DNA of 64,000 nucleotides from Auraticoccus cholistanensis. GTDB lineage: Bacteria; Actinomycetota; Actinomycetes; Propionibacteriales; Propionibacteriaceae. Every line of letters starts with the position of its first letter. Within the stretch, counting starts at the first letter, position 1. Under the pieces are notes generated by a model that saw only the letters and a list, made by a program, of their open reading frames with translations, did no database searches and was not told where the DNA came from. The position numbers were made by a program, and so were the translations under genes. This document shows positions 1 through 10,167 of the stretch, piece by piece. The stretch covers positions 538,522 to 602,521 of the forward strand of contig NZ_WPCU01000010.1 in NCBI RefSeq assembly GCF_009742705.1, in the 5' to 3' direction.

Positions 1-811
1 GCGTGGTGACGGAGGCGATGACGGCTCGGATGAAGGTGCCCAGCTGCTCGCGCTGGGTCGCCCCGCACAGCTCGACGACCTCGGCCGGGATGTCGCGACG
101 GGACAGGATGCCGGCGTGGATCGCGTCCTCCAGGTCGTGGGCGCAGTAGGCGATGCGGTCCGCCCACGAGACGATCTCGCCCTCGACCGTGCTCGGGGCC
201 GGCCGGGACCAGGAGTGGTTGCGGATGCCGTCGAGGGTCTGCGCGCAGAGGTTGAGCGGGGTCAGCACGACGTCGGCGCCCCACGGGCCGTGGTCGTAGC
301 CCTCGGGCAGGAAGAGGTCGAAGGCGTCCTCGCTGGCGTGCCCGCCGGGACCGTGCCCGCAGTCGTGACCCAGCGCGATCGCCTCGGTCAGCGCCACGTT
401 GGCCCCCACCCCGCGGGCGATCGAGCTCGCGACCTGCATCACCTCCAGCGCGTGGGTCAGCCGGGTCCGCTGGTGGTCGCTCGGCCACACCACCACCTGC
501 GTCTTGCCGGCCAGCCGGCGGAAGGCGGTGGAGTGCAGGATCCGGTCCCGGTCGCGCTCGAAGCAGGTGCGCTCGGGGTCGGGCTGCTCGGGGCGGGCGC
601 GCTCCCCTGCGCCCGAGGCGCGGGTTGCACCCGGGGCCAGCGTCGCCGCCTCGGCCTCCTCGCGGGCCACCCGGTCGCGCACGGGCACCGGCCCCAGCCG
701 GGCGCCGGAGTCGCGGTGGGCGCTGACCACGTCCTCCCCGGCGTGCCCGGCCATGGTCTCGGCCCAGGCGACGGCCCGCGGCATCAGGGCATGGGTCTGC
801 TCAGCACACAT
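1..811 (-). CDS. dgt: dGTP triphosphohydrolase-like HD-domain protein (C-terminus cut by window edge)
   Basis: HD-superfamily dNTP triphosphohydrolase, expected to hydrolyse dGTP or other dNTPs to deoxynucleoside and triphosphate and so balance dNTP pools. About 270 residues are visible with no stop, so the gene runs off the left edge. Family motifs are clear: RILHSTAFRRLAGKTQV near residue 100, then the metal-binding HD pieces RTRLTHALEV, GHDCGHGPGGHASED and RIAYCAHDLEDA. The usual ALAHDLGHPPFGH is altered here to GHDCGHGPGGH, but the His and Asp ligands remain. An ATG nine codons inside (784) is an alternative start. It lies 23 bases after dusB on the same strand, so the two are probably co-transcribed, the usual actinobacterial order. 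Confidence is high for the family; substrate preference is inferred. Confidence 0.88.
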   Translation of the reverse strand, partial: MCAEQTHALMPRAVAWAETMAGHAGEDVVSAHRDSGARLGPVPVRDRVAREEAEAATLAPGATRASGAGERARPEQPDPERTCFERDRDRILHSTAFRRLAGKTQVVVWPSDHQRTRLTHALEVMQVASSIARGVGANVALTEAIALGHDCGHGPGGHASEDAFDLFLPEGYDHGPWGADVVLTPLNLCAQTLDGIRNHSWSRPAPSTVEGEIVSWADRIAYCAHDLEDAIHAGILSRRDIPAEVVELCGATQREQLGTFIRAVIASVTT

Positions 812-834
812 CGGTGGTCAGCGTAGTCGCCGGG

Positions 835-2028
835 TCAGCCCCCGGAGACGTCGTCCTCGGCGCCGGCCAGGTCGAGGTCGGTGCCGCAGGTGTCGTCCAG
901 CCACCCCTCCGGCAGCACCACCCGGTGGCGCGGGTTGCCGCGCCGTCCGCGGGGGGCGCCGAGCTCGGCCACGGGGAACGGGGCCTGCGGGTCGAGCTGG
1001 GCCAGGCAGGCGTCCAGGTCGGCGAGCGAGGAGACGGTGCCCAGGCCGCGGCGGACGTCCCCGCCCACCGGGAAGCCCTTGAAGTACCAGGCCATGTGCT
1101 TGCGCAGGTCGGTGAGGCCGCGCTCCTCCCCCATCATCTCCGCCAGCAGCTCGGCGTGACGGCGGACGGTGGCCGCCACCTCGCCCAACGTGGGCAGCGC
1201 CGTCGCGGGGCGGCCCAGGAAGGCGCGGCTCAGGTCGGAGAACAGCCACGGCCGGCCCAGGCAGCCGCGGCCGACCACGACCCCGGCCGCGCCGGTGTGC
1301 TCGAGCATCCGCAGCGCGTCGTCGGCCTCCCAGATGTCGCCGTTGCCCAGCACCGGGATGTCGACGGCCTCGACCAGCCGGGCGATCGAGTCCCAGTCGG
1401 CGGTGCCGGAGTAGGACTGGGCCACCGTCCGCCCGTGCAGGGCGATCGCGGCGACGCCGCTGTCCTGGGCGATCCGCCCGGCGTCGAGGTAGGTCAGGTG
1501 GTCGGCGTCGATGCCCATCCGGGTCTTGGCGGTGACGGGCACGCCGTGCTTGCCGGCGGCCTTCACCGTGGCCCGCAGGATGGCGGCCAGCAGGTCCCGC
1601 TTCCAGGGCAGCGCACCCCCGCCGCCCTTGCGGGTGACCTTGGGCACCGGGCAGCCGAAGTTCAGGTCGACGTGGGTGACCCCGAACTCGCCGCAGAGGA
1701 TGTCGGCGGCCTCACCCATGTACCGCGGGTCGACCCCGTACAGCTGCACCGAGCGGACCGACTCCCCCGCGTCGAAGCCCAGCATCGACAGCGTCTTCGG
1801 GTCGCGCTCCACCAGCCCGCGGCTGGTGATCATCTCGCAGACGAACAGCCCGGCCGGACGAGGCGCACCGTCACCGGCCACCTCGTCGGCGCCGCGTTCG
1901 GCCTGCTCCCGGCACAGCGTGCGGTAGGCCACGTTCGTGACACCGGCCATCGGTGCCAGCACCACCGGCACCGGCACCTCGAGGGGGCCCAGGCGCAGCG
2001 GAGGGGTCAGGGTGGTGGTCTCGGTCAT
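835..2028 (-). CDS. dusB: tRNA-dihydrouridine synthase, DusB type
   Basis: FMN-dependent enzyme that reduces specific uridines in the tRNA D-loop to dihydrouridine using NAD(P)H. The 397-residue protein is slightly longer than typical DusB because of short extensions at both ends. Visible are the N-terminal LAPMAGVTNVAYR, the catalytic cysteine motif DLNFGCPVPKVTRKGGG near residue 125, the flavin-phosphate segment VVVGRGCLGRPWLF near residue 260, and the C-terminal helical region with LRKHMAWYFKGFP. The ATG start is followed by a Thr-rich start and then the barrel. A TACCAT hexamer lies nine bases upstream of the ATG, so the mRNA may have little or no leader. It is followed by dgt on the same strand and is divergent from the frameshifted gene at 2097. 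Confidence 0.95.
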   Translation of the reverse strand: MTETTTLTPPLRLGPLEVPVPVVLAPMAGVTNVAYRTLCREQAERGADEVAGDGAPRPAGLFVCEMITSRGLVERDPKTLSMLGFDAGESVRSVQLYGVDPRYMGEAADILCGEFGVTHVDLNFGCPVPKVTRKGGGGALPWKRDLLAAILRATVKAAGKHGVPVTAKTRMGIDADHLTYLDAGRIAQDSGVAAIALHGRTVAQSYSGTADWDSIARLVEAVDIPVLGNGDIWEADDALRMLEHTGAAGVVVGRGCLGRPWLFSDLSRAFLGRPATALPTLGEVAATVRRHAELLAEMMGEERGLTDLRKHMAWYFKGFPVGGDVRRGLGTVSSLADLDACLAQLDPQAPFPVAELGAPRGRRGNPRHRVVLPEGWLDDTCGTDLDLAGAEDDVSGG

Positions 2029-2096
2029 GGCCCGCCCATGGTAGTCGGCGCCCGCGCACGCCGTGGCTGAGCCCGCGGCGGCCTACCGTCGGCTCC

Positions 2097-2968
2097 GTGA
2101 TCGTCCACCGCAGCAGCACCCCCGACGCCGAGTTCGCCCGGCTCGACCGCGCCGCGGCCGACCGGTTCCGCTCCCTCGTCGTCGACGAGCTGGCCCGCCG
2201 CGGGCGCCCGGGCCGGATCGAGAACGGGGTCGCCCGCACCGGCGAGCGCGCCTACGGGCTGGAGAACCTGGTCCGCCTCGTCGCGCCCCGCCCGCAGGAG
2301 GAGTGGCCCGCGCTGGTCGCGCACCACCTCGACGTCGTGGACGCCGCGTCCGAGCGCGAGCACCCCCGGTCGACCTGGCCGCGCTGCTGCCGCGGCTGCG
2401 CCGGGTGGAGGACGCCGTCCCAGGCACCCTGCAGCGGCGGCTGACCGACGACCTCGTCAGCCTGCTGGTGCTCGACGAGCCCGACCGGGTGACCGCCCCG
2501 ACGGCCGAGGCCCTGCTCGCCACGGGCGTCGCCGCGGACGACCTCGGCCGCCAGGCGCTGGCCAACCTGGCCGACCACCTCGGCGCCGAGCCGCTGGACC
2601 GCTTCGAGGCCCAGACCGACGGCCGGCCGGTGCACTGCCTGGCCGGCGACAGCTTCTTCGTCGCCTCGGCCGCGCTGCTGCCCGCCAGCCAGGGCTGGCT
2701 CGGTCCCGACCCGTACGGGCACGGCCACCTGGTGGCCGTCCCCAGCCGGCACCTGCTGATGGCCACGCCGGTGGGCGGCCCGCCGGACTGGGTGGTCACC
2801 ACGAACACCCTCGTCCAGCTGGCGGTCGCGCGCCACGACGCCGAACCCGGGCCCATCAGCCCCGACGTCTACTGGGTGCGCGCCGACCGCTGGACGCGGA
2901 TCAGCCAGCGCACGCCGAGCGGCCTGAGCGTCACCCCCGGCCCGGAGCTGGAGGCGCTGCTGCGCTGA
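2097..2968 (+). pseudogene. DUF1444-like protein, reading frame broken by a 1-base deletion
   Basis: Two partial reading frames join into one protein. The first starts at GTG 2097 (IVHRSSTPDAEFARLDR...) and runs to about 2365; the second, in the frame one base earlier, starts near 2366 (VDLAALLPRLRRVED...) and runs to the stop at 2966-2968. Adding one C to the run of five at 2362-2366 restores a continuous protein of about 290 residues. The second half has segments like DUF1444/YtpQ proteins: LLVLDEPDRVTAPTAEAL, an ANLADHLG block and VAVPSRHLLMATP. That family match is weak, and function is unknown. TACCGT lies seven bases before the GTG, fitting a leaderless start. Both halves keep normal high-GC codon use, so the break is either recent or a sequencing error. 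Confidence 0.6.
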
Positions 2969-2978
2969 GCGGGTCGGC

Positions 2979-2983
<5 letters not shown>
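2964..2983. terminator. Bidirectional hairpin between convergent genes
   Basis: GCTGAGC at 2964-2970 and GCTCAGC at 2977-2983 form a perfect 7-bp stem with a 6-base loop. The stop codon of the plus-strand gene and that of glyS are both inside the stem, one in each arm. There is no T-tract. Confidence 0.55.
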
Positions 2984-4370
<1,387 letters not shown>

Positions 4371-4450
4371 GAGCTGCGCTCCTAGGTCGGTGCACGCGAG
4401 GTGCGTGCGTCGGGCGCCCGGCTGGCGTCCGACCTGCGATCGGGAAGTCT

Positions 4451-4473
4451 AGCGGGGCGGGGAGCCCGCCCCG
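4451..4473 (-). terminator. GC-rich hairpin after the DHA2 exporter gene
   Basis: A perfect 10-bp inverted repeat, GCGGGGCGGG and CCCGCCCCGC, with a 3-base loop begins eight bases after the exporter stop at 4481. It has no T-run but is among the strongest stems in the window, so it probably ends the marR-exporter transcript before glyS. Confidence 0.6.
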
Positions 4474-4480
4474 CCCGACT

Positions 4481-6142
4481 TCAGCGGACCTCGACGGCCT
4501 CGTCGACGGCGTGCCGGGCCGGCTCGCCCGACCCGTCGGGGGCGGTCTCCCCCGCGGCCGCGTGGGCCGGGACCGGCGGGACCTCGGCGGTCTCGGTCTC
4601 GACGGCGACCGCCGGGGCGAGGGTGTCCCGCAGCGGCAGCGCCGGGATGAACACGGTGGCCACGATGGCCAGCGCCGCCAGCGGCAGCGCGGTCAGGAAG
4701 ACCACGTGCATGGCCTCGCCCAGACCCATCCGGATGGCCTCGGCGACCGCCGGCGGCAACCCGGCCAGCACGGTCGGGTCCAGCACCGACCCGGCGTCGA
4801 CCTGACCGGCGGCCGCGCCGGCTCCCGGGGGCAGGTGACGGCCGATGGCCGGGGCGAGCTGGGTGGTCATGACGGTGCCCAGCACGGCGACGCCGACGGT
4901 CGCACCGGCGCTGCGGAAGAACTGGGTCGCCGCGGTGGCCACACCCATGTCGCGGGCCTCCACCGCGTTCTGCACCACCAGCGTGTAGGTCTGCATGCAG
5001 GCCCCCAGCCCCAGGCCGATCACGACCATGGCGGCGGTGAGCTGCAGGTTGGACGAGCCGTAGTGCACCCGGGTCAGCAGCCAGAAGCCCACCAGCACCA
5101 CCACGGTGCCGGCCAGCATCAGGCCCTTGTACCGGCCGGTGCGGGTGATCAGCAGACCGATGACCATCGAGGTGCCGATCATGGCCACGCTCATCGGCAT
5201 CACGATCAGGCCGGAGTTGGTGGCGTTCACCCCGAGCACGCCCTGGGCGTAGACGGGGATGTAGAAGATGGCGCCGAACATGGCCATGGCCACGGCCAGG
5301 CTGGCCACCGCCGAGAAGGTGAAGACGCGGCTGCGGAACATCCGCAGCGGCAGGATCGGCTCCTCGGTGCGCAGCTCCAGCGGGATGAACACCGCCAGGG
5401 CGAGGGCGCCCACGGCGTACAGGCCGATCACCTGCCACGAGCCCCAGGGGTAGCTGGTGCCGCCCCAGGAGGTGGCCAGCAGGATCGCCACCAGGGCCAC
5501 CGACAGCAGCACGGCGCCCTTGACGTCGACCTTGGCCCGCCGCTGCACGTGGTCGAGGTGCAGGAACTTCACGATGAAGAAGAGCGCGGCCACACCGACC
5601 GGGATCGTGATGAAGAACAGCCAGCGCCAGCCGAAGTGGTCGGTGATGGCGCCGCCGGCCAGCGGTCCGGCGATCGAGGAGAAGCCGAACACCGCACCCA
5701 TCAGCCCCTGGTACTTGCCGCGCTGCCGCGGCGGGATGACGTCGCCGATGATGGTCTGCGACAGCGGCATCAGGACGCCCATGCCGGCGCCCTGCAGCGC
5801 GCGGGCGGCCACCAGCCAGCCGAAGTTCTGGGCCAGCCCGGACAGCACCGAGCCCACCATGAACACCACCAGCCCGGCGATGTAGAACCCGCGCCGGCCG
5901 TAGAGGTCGGACAGCTTGCCCACGATCGGGGTGGTCACCGCGGCGACCAGCATGGCGGCGGTGGCGAGCCAGCTGTAGTGCTCGATGCCGCCGAGCTCGG
6001 CGACGATGATCGGCATCGCCGGGGAGACGATGGTCTGGCTGATCGAGGCGACCAGCATGCCGCACATCAGGCCGACGAAGATGGTGCGGACCCTGGGGTG
6101 CAGCCCCGTCGCGGGCGCCGCGGTGGCGGGTGGTGTGGTCAT
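4481..6142 (-). CDS. DHA2 (EmrB/QacA) family multidrug MFS exporter
   Basis: Proton-coupled drug efflux permease of the 14-helix DHA2 family, 553 residues. The start at ATG 6142 is preferred over the long upstream open frame because membrane sequence begins right after MTTPPATAAPATGLHPRVRTIFVG. Family signatures are ISQTIVSPAMPIIVAELGG in helix 1, the motif A loop GKLSDLYGRRGFY, and the motif C-like GPLAGGAITDHFGWRW near residue 160. A hydrophilic tail rich in Ala, Pro and Glu follows residue 510. The upstream marR stop overlaps this start (ATGA), so the two are translationally coupled and MarR probably represses the pair. Substrate cannot be read from sequence. Confidence 0.93.
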   Translation of the reverse strand: MTTPPATAAPATGLHPRVRTIFVGLMCGMLVASISQTIVSPAMPIIVAELGGIEHYSWLATAAMLVAAVTTPIVGKLSDLYGRRGFYIAGLVVFMVGSVLSGLAQNFGWLVAARALQGAGMGVLMPLSQTIIGDVIPPRQRGKYQGLMGAVFGFSSIAGPLAGGAITDHFGWRWLFFITIPVGVAALFFIVKFLHLDHVQRRAKVDVKGAVLLSVALVAILLATSWGGTSYPWGSWQVIGLYAVGALALAVFIPLELRTEEPILPLRMFRSRVFTFSAVASLAVAMAMFGAIFYIPVYAQGVLGVNATNSGLIVMPMSVAMIGTSMVIGLLITRTGRYKGLMLAGTVVVLVGFWLLTRVHYGSSNLQLTAAMVVIGLGLGACMQTYTLVVQNAVEARDMGVATAATQFFRSAGATVGVAVLGTVMTTQLAPAIGRHLPPGAGAAAGQVDAGSVLDPTVLAGLPPAVAEAIRMGLGEAMHVVFLTALPLAALAIVATVFIPALPLRDTLAPAVAVETETAEVPPVPAHAAAGETAPDGSGEPARHAVDEAVEVR

Positions 6143-6654
6143 CGGTTCAGGACATCCTTCTCTGGGGCGGGCGCGCTCGGTGGGTCGAGCTCTTCGGACA
6201 GCAACCCGGTGAGCTCGCCGTTGAGCTGGGTCAGCAGTGAGGTCAGCCGCCGACGGTCGTCGAGGGGCCAACGGGCGAGCATCCGCCGGACGAGGTCGCG
6301 GCGGGCGTCGCGGTCGCGGGACCAGGTGGCGGCCCCGGTCGCGGTGAGGATGATGCGGCGCGCGCGGCCGTCGTCGGGGTCGGGGACGCGGGTCAGCAGA
6401 CCGCACCGCTCCAGGGCGGTGACGTGCCGGCTGACCGTGGAGGCGTCCAGACCGAGGGCGGTGGCGAGCTCCTGGATGCGCAGCGGTCCGTGCTCCCGCA
6501 CGGCCGACAGCATCGTGTAGGTGTGCTGGTCGAGCTCGAGGCCGACCTCGGCGCTGCGGTGCTGCCAGCGCCGCAGCAGCCGGAACAGGGACCGGAGCTC
6601 CTCCTCCAGCGCCGGGACGTCCTCCGCCGTCCGGGTCGCCAGGGATGCTTGCAT
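6139..6654 (-). CDS. MarR-family transcriptional regulator of the DHA2 exporter
   Basis: Winged-helix regulator of about 171 residues that probably represses its own promoter and the overlapping exporter gene until a toxic ligand binds. The MarR core is visible: HTYTMLSAVREHGPLRIQELA, the recognition helix LGLDASTVSRHVTALERCGLL and the wing DPDDGRARRIILT. ATG 6654 is chosen as start because TACTGT lies seven bases upstream with TTGCAG 18 bases before that, a good promoter for a leaderless mRNA. A GTG three codons earlier (6663) is possible. The downstream exporter overlaps by 4 bases. A divergent TetR-family gene starts 73 bases away. Confidence 0.92.
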   Translation of the reverse strand: MQASLATRTAEDVPALEEELRSLFRLLRRWQHRSAEVGLELDQHTYTMLSAVREHGPLRIQELATALGLDASTVSRHVTALERCGLLTRVPDPDDGRARRIILTATGAATWSRDRDARRDLVRRMLARWPLDDRRRLTSLLTQLNGELTGLLSEELDPPSAPAPEKDVLNR

Positions 6655-6661
6655 GCTGCAC

Positions 6662-6691
6662 ACAGTAGGTCAGAACGTGCAGTGACTGCAA
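6662..6691. promoter_or_regulatory. marR promoter and candidate MarR operator
   Basis: On the minus strand TTGCAG (6691-6686), 18 bases, then TACTGT (6667-6662) form a promoter whose predicted transcript begins at the marR ATG. A perfect palindrome, TGCAGTGACTGCA at 6678-6690, covers its -35 box. A looser TGCA-rich site, TGCATGCTGCA, sits over the marR start at 6650-6660. Either MarR or the divergent TetR protein could bind here. Confidence 0.55.
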
Positions 6692-6727
6692 AAATATTCC
6701 GGGGGTCGAACTCCTATGCTCGGCGCC

Positions 6728-7372
6728 ATGGGCGAGGCGAACCCGCGCGGGCTCCGCGACGAGAAGAAGCGCGTCACCCGGCACAACCTGCGGCTGGCCG
6801 CGCTGCGGCTGGTGGACGAGCGCGGCCTCGAGGGCACCACCACCGAGGAGATCGCCCAGGCCGCGGGTGTCTCGCCGCGCACCTTCTTCAACTACTTCCC
6901 CACCAAGGAGTCGGCGCTGGTCGGCGTGGACGCCGAGCTGGCCGAGGCCATGCTCGCCGCCATCCGGGAGCGCCCGGCCGGCGAGCCGCCGCTGACGGTG
7001 ATGCGGGAGGTCTACCTGCAGTTCGCCGAGGTCACCGCCGCCGACCGCGACCTGTGGACGCTGCGGATCCAGGTGGCCCGGGCGAACCCCTCGCTGCTCT
7101 CGCAGGTGTTCGGCAACAGCACCAAGTGGGACCGCCGGGTGGCCGAGGCCATCGCCCAGCGGACCGGCCGCGACCACCACACCGACCCCTACCCGGCGCT
7201 GGTGGCCTCGGTGGCCAACGCGGCCCGCCGCTCGGCGGTGCACCGGTGGGCCATCTCCGACTCCGAGGCCCCGCTGTCGGAGGCCATCGCCGCCGCCTTC
7301 GACCTGCTCGCCGCCGGGCTGCCCGAGCCGCCGGACTCCCCGGGGACCGCGACGGAGCGCGCCGGGGCGTGA
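6728..7372 (+). CDS. TetR-family transcriptional regulator
   Basis: Helix-turn-helix repressor of 214 residues. The N-terminal domain reads RHNLRLAALRLVDERGL followed by TTEEIAQAAGVSPRTFFNYFPTKESAL, a textbook TetR DNA-binding region at residues 15-60. The remaining helical part is the ligand and dimer domain, which does not reveal a ligand. ATG 6728 is chosen over ATG 6716 because TATGCT ends at 6720, seven bases before it, suggesting a leaderless mRNA. It is divergent from marR and the exporter, so it may co-regulate them; alternatively it regulates distant genes. The S9 peptidase gene begins 13 bases downstream on the same strand. Confidence 0.9.
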   Translation: MGEANPRGLRDEKKRVTRHNLRLAALRLVDERGLEGTTTEEIAQAAGVSPRTFFNYFPTKESALVGVDAELAEAMLAAIRERPAGEPPLTVMREVYLQFAEVTAADRDLWTLRIQVARANPSLLSQVFGNSTKWDRRVAEAIAQRTGRDHHTDPYPALVASVANAARRSAVHRWAISDSEAPLSEAIAAAFDLLAAGLPEPPDSPGTATERAGA

Positions 7373-7385
7373 CAGGCTGTGGCGG

Positions 7386-9365
7386 GTGAGCACCCCGACG
7401 CGACGCACCCTCCCGCCCGGCAGCTGGCCGTCCCCGGTCGCACCGGTCGACCTGGCCCGCTCCGCCCGCCTGGACGACCTGACCTCCGTCGGCCGCAGCC
7501 TGCTGTTCACCCGCAGCGACCCCGCCAGCGGCGAGCAGCGGCTGCACGGCTGGGACGCCGAGACCGGGCTGGTCGAGCTGGGCCCGCACGACGTCCGCAG
7601 CCGGGTGCACGAGTACGGCGGCGGCGCCGTGGTCACCGACACGGCCGGCGGTGGTGACGGCTCCGTGCTGGTGGTCGACTTCGCCGACCAGCGGCTGCAC
7701 CGCGTCGACGCCGCCGGGCGCAGCGAGCCGGTGACGCCCGAGACCGGCGCCCGGGTGCGCTGGGCGGCGGGGGTGACCCTCCCCGACCGCCGCGTGGTGG
7801 CGGTCCGCGAGAGCCACGACGGTGACACCGCCACCGAGGTGCGCAACGAGCTCGTCCTGCTCGACCCCCGCGACGGCAGCCAGCAGGTGCTGGTGGGCGA
7901 TGCCGACTTCGTCACCGCACCGCGGGTCGGTCCGGACGGCTGGCTGGCCTGGCTGGCCTGGGACCACCCGGACATGCCCTGGGACGGGGCGGCGCTGTGG
8001 GCGGGCCGGCTCGAGGGCGACAGCCTGGTGGACGTGCGCCGGGTGGCCGGCGGGGACGACGTGGCGGTCTGCGAGCTCGACTGGTGGCGCTCCGACCTGG
8101 TCTTCACCGAGGACTCCACCGGGTGGTGGGAGCTGTACCACCACGACCTGGGCAGCGGTGCCAGCACCCGGCTGACCGAGGCCGAGGCCGAGCTGGGTGG
8201 CCCGCGGTGGGTGCACGGCGGCGACCGCATGGCCGTGGTCGGCGACGCGGTGGTGCTGGTGCGGACCCGCGAGGCCGCCGCCGACCTGGTCCGGGTGGAC
8301 CTGTCCCGGCGGCCGGACGGCAGCGTGGTCGGGCAGCTGGTCGAGTGGCCCACCGCCACCGGGCAGGTGCAGCAGCTGGTCCGTCACGCCGGCGCGGTCG
8401 CCACCCGCGAGGTCGACCCCGACGGCCGCCGCGCCGTCCGGCTGCGCGGCCTGGACGGCTCGGTCGTCGACGTGGACGACCTGCCCGGACCGACCACCCG
8501 CGCCGGCGACCTGGGCGAGATCCGCCCGGTGACGGTCGGCGAGGGGGCGGAGACCACCCACGCCTTCCTCCACCTGCCCGCCAACGCCGACGTGACGGCG
8601 CCCGAGGGCTCGCGGCCGCCGCTGGTGGTGTTCCTGCACGGCGGCCCGACCAGCCACACCCCGCCGGTGCGGACGGCCGCGATCGCCTTCTGGACCACCC
8701 GCGGGTTCGCGGTCGCCGACGTCAACTACCGCGGCTCCACCGGCTTCGGCCGCGCCTACCGCGACGCCATGCGCGGGCGCTGGGGCGAGATCGAGGTGGC
8801 CGACGTGATCGCGGTCGCCACCGAGCTGGGCCGTCGCGGGCTGGTGGACGCCGACCGGATGGCGGTCCGCGGCGGCAGCGCCGGCGGGTTCACCACGCTC
8901 GCCGTGCTCACCGCGCCCGAGCACCCGTTCGCCTGCGGCACCTCGTTCTTCGGCGTGGCCGACCTCGCCGCCCTCGCCGAGTTCACCCACAAGTTCGAGT
9001 CCCGCTACCTGGACCGGATGGTGGGGCCGCTGCCGGAGACCGCCGACGTCTACCGCGAGCGCTCCCCGCTCACCCACGTGGACCGGTTGTCGGTGCCGCT
9101 GCTGGTGCTGCAGGGGCTCGACGACAAGGTCGTCCCGCCCGAGCAGTCCCAGGTCGTCGTCGACGCCGCCCGCGAGAAGGGGCTGCTGCACGACTACCTG
9201 ACCTTCGCCGGCGAGGGTCACGGCTTCCGGCGTCCCGAGAACGTGGCGGCCTGGCACACCGCCGAGCTCGGGTTCTACCGCAGCGTGATGGGCATCCCCG
9301 ACGAGGAGGGCGAGCAGGGAACCTCCGAGGCCGACGGGGCGGGCCGGCAGCACGATGGCCGCTGA
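7386..9365 (+). CDS. S9 family (prolyl oligopeptidase-type) serine peptidase
   Basis: Cytoplasmic peptidase of 659 residues with no signal peptide: an N-terminal beta-propeller of WD-like repeats (about residues 30-390) gates a C-terminal alpha/beta-hydrolase domain. The catalytic domain shows the oxyanion segment PLVVFLHGGPTSH, the nucleophile motif GGSAGG near residue 498, the acid in GLDDKVVPPEQS near 578 and the base in GEGHGFRRPEN near 612. This is the dipeptidyl or acylaminoacyl peptidase branch. The GTG start is preceded by CAGGCT seven bases away, which fits a leaderless mRNA. The next gene starts inside its 3' end (11-base overlap). Confidence 0.93.
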   Translation: MSTPTRRTLPPGSWPSPVAPVDLARSARLDDLTSVGRSLLFTRSDPASGEQRLHGWDAETGLVELGPHDVRSRVHEYGGGAVVTDTAGGGDGSVLVVDFADQRLHRVDAAGRSEPVTPETGARVRWAAGVTLPDRRVVAVRESHDGDTATEVRNELVLLDPRDGSQQVLVGDADFVTAPRVGPDGWLAWLAWDHPDMPWDGAALWAGRLEGDSLVDVRRVAGGDDVAVCELDWWRSDLVFTEDSTGWWELYHHDLGSGASTRLTEAEAELGGPRWVHGGDRMAVVGDAVVLVRTREAAADLVRVDLSRRPDGSVVGQLVEWPTATGQVQQLVRHAGAVATREVDPDGRRAVRLRGLDGSVVDVDDLPGPTTRAGDLGEIRPVTVGEGAETTHAFLHLPANADVTAPEGSRPPLVVFLHGGPTSHTPPVRTAAIAFWTTRGFAVADVNYRGSTGFGRAYRDAMRGRWGEIEVADVIAVATELGRRGLVDADRMAVRGGSAGGFTTLAVLTAPEHPFACGTSFFGVADLAALAEFTHKFESRYLDRMVGPLPETADVYRERSPLTHVDRLSVPLLVLQGLDDKVVPPEQSQVVVDAAREKGLLHDYLTFAGEGHGFRRPENVAAWHTAELGFYRSVMGIPDEEGEQGTSEADGAGRQHDGR

Positions 9366-9849
9366 GCCGCTGCCCGCGCGCCGGCACGCCGGCGAGACCG
9401 AGGACCAGCGGCTGGACCGGAACTGGAACGAGCTGCTGCAGGAGCTGCGGGTGGCCCAGACGGGGGTGCAGATCCTGCTGGGCTTCCTGCTCACCGTGCC
9501 CTTCGGCCCCCGCTTCGACGACGTGACCGACGCCCAGCGGACGGTCTACCTGGTGGTGCTCTGCGGCTCCGTGCTGGCCACCTCGCTGCTGGTCGCCCCG
9601 GCGGCGTTCCACCGGGTGCTGTTCCGCCGGGGGCTGCGGCCCTGGCTGGTGGACCGGGCCCACCGCACCGCCACCGCGGGCCTGGCCGTGCTGGCCCTCA
9701 CGCTGACCGGCGTGGTCTGGCTGATGTTCGACGTGGTCCTCGGCCACACCCCGGCCCACGTCGCCGCCGCGGCCACGCTGGTGCTGTTCACCAGCCTGTG
9801 GGTGCTCTGGCCGGGGCTGCTCTACCGCCACGGCGAGGCCGCGGACTGA
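9355..9849 (+). CDS. DUF6328 family four-helix membrane protein
   Basis: Small integral membrane protein of 164 residues and unknown function. After a charged N-terminus (ETEDQRLDRNWNELLQELR), the conserved TGVQILLGFLLTVPF begins the first of four hydrophobic segments, at about residues 40-60, 70-90, 105-130 and 135-155. The motif RNWNELLQELRVAQTGVQ is characteristic of DUF6328, which is common in actinobacteria. It overlaps the S9 peptidase gene by 11 bases, so translation is probably coupled. Nothing in the sequence indicates a substrate. Confidence 0.85.
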   Translation: MAAEPLPARRHAGETEDQRLDRNWNELLQELRVAQTGVQILLGFLLTVPFGPRFDDVTDAQRTVYLVVLCGSVLATSLLVAPAAFHRVLFRRGLRPWLVDRAHRTATAGLAVLALTLTGVVWLMFDVVLGHTPAHVAAAATLVLFTSLWVLWPGLLYRHGEAAD

Positions 9850-9866
9850 CTCCTGCGGATCAGTCC
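9843..9866. terminator. Bidirectional terminator stem between convergent genes
   Basis: GGACTGA (9843-9849) pairs with TCAGTCC (9860-9866), and TCC with GGA continues the stem inside after a one-base bulge. Both stop codons, those of the DUF6328 gene and of the monooxygenase gene, are in the stem. Confidence 0.65.
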
Positions 9867-10167
9867 CCGCCGCGGGGGCGGTTGCGTCCCACCAGCTCCC
9901 AGTCGTCGTAGGCCGTCGGCTCGTCGATGGCCCGGCTCAGCAGCGGCACCACCACCATCTTCGACTCCAGCCCGCCCAGCGCCCGGCGGTAGGAGCCCAC
10001 GTCGACCCAGCGGGTGGTGATGGTCCACAGCTCGGGCTCGTCCAGGTTGCGCCCCAGGTCGACGCCGAGGAACCCCGGACGCACCGAGAGGACCGCGATC
10101 GCCCGCTCGGCCCCCGCCAGGAACTCCGGGACGTCGGGCTCGACCACCCGGAACCGGGTCAGCACGA

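Noticed and set aside
4371-4450. T-box riboswitch before glyS
   Set aside because: A small hairpin is present, but no T-box consensus or specifier loop could be found.
6143-8359. Upstream open frame extending the DHA2 exporter to 1292 residues
   Set aside because: It is antisense to marR, tetR and the S9 peptidase, has no membrane or domain features before residue 740, and the exporter has a clear start at 6142 overlapping marR.
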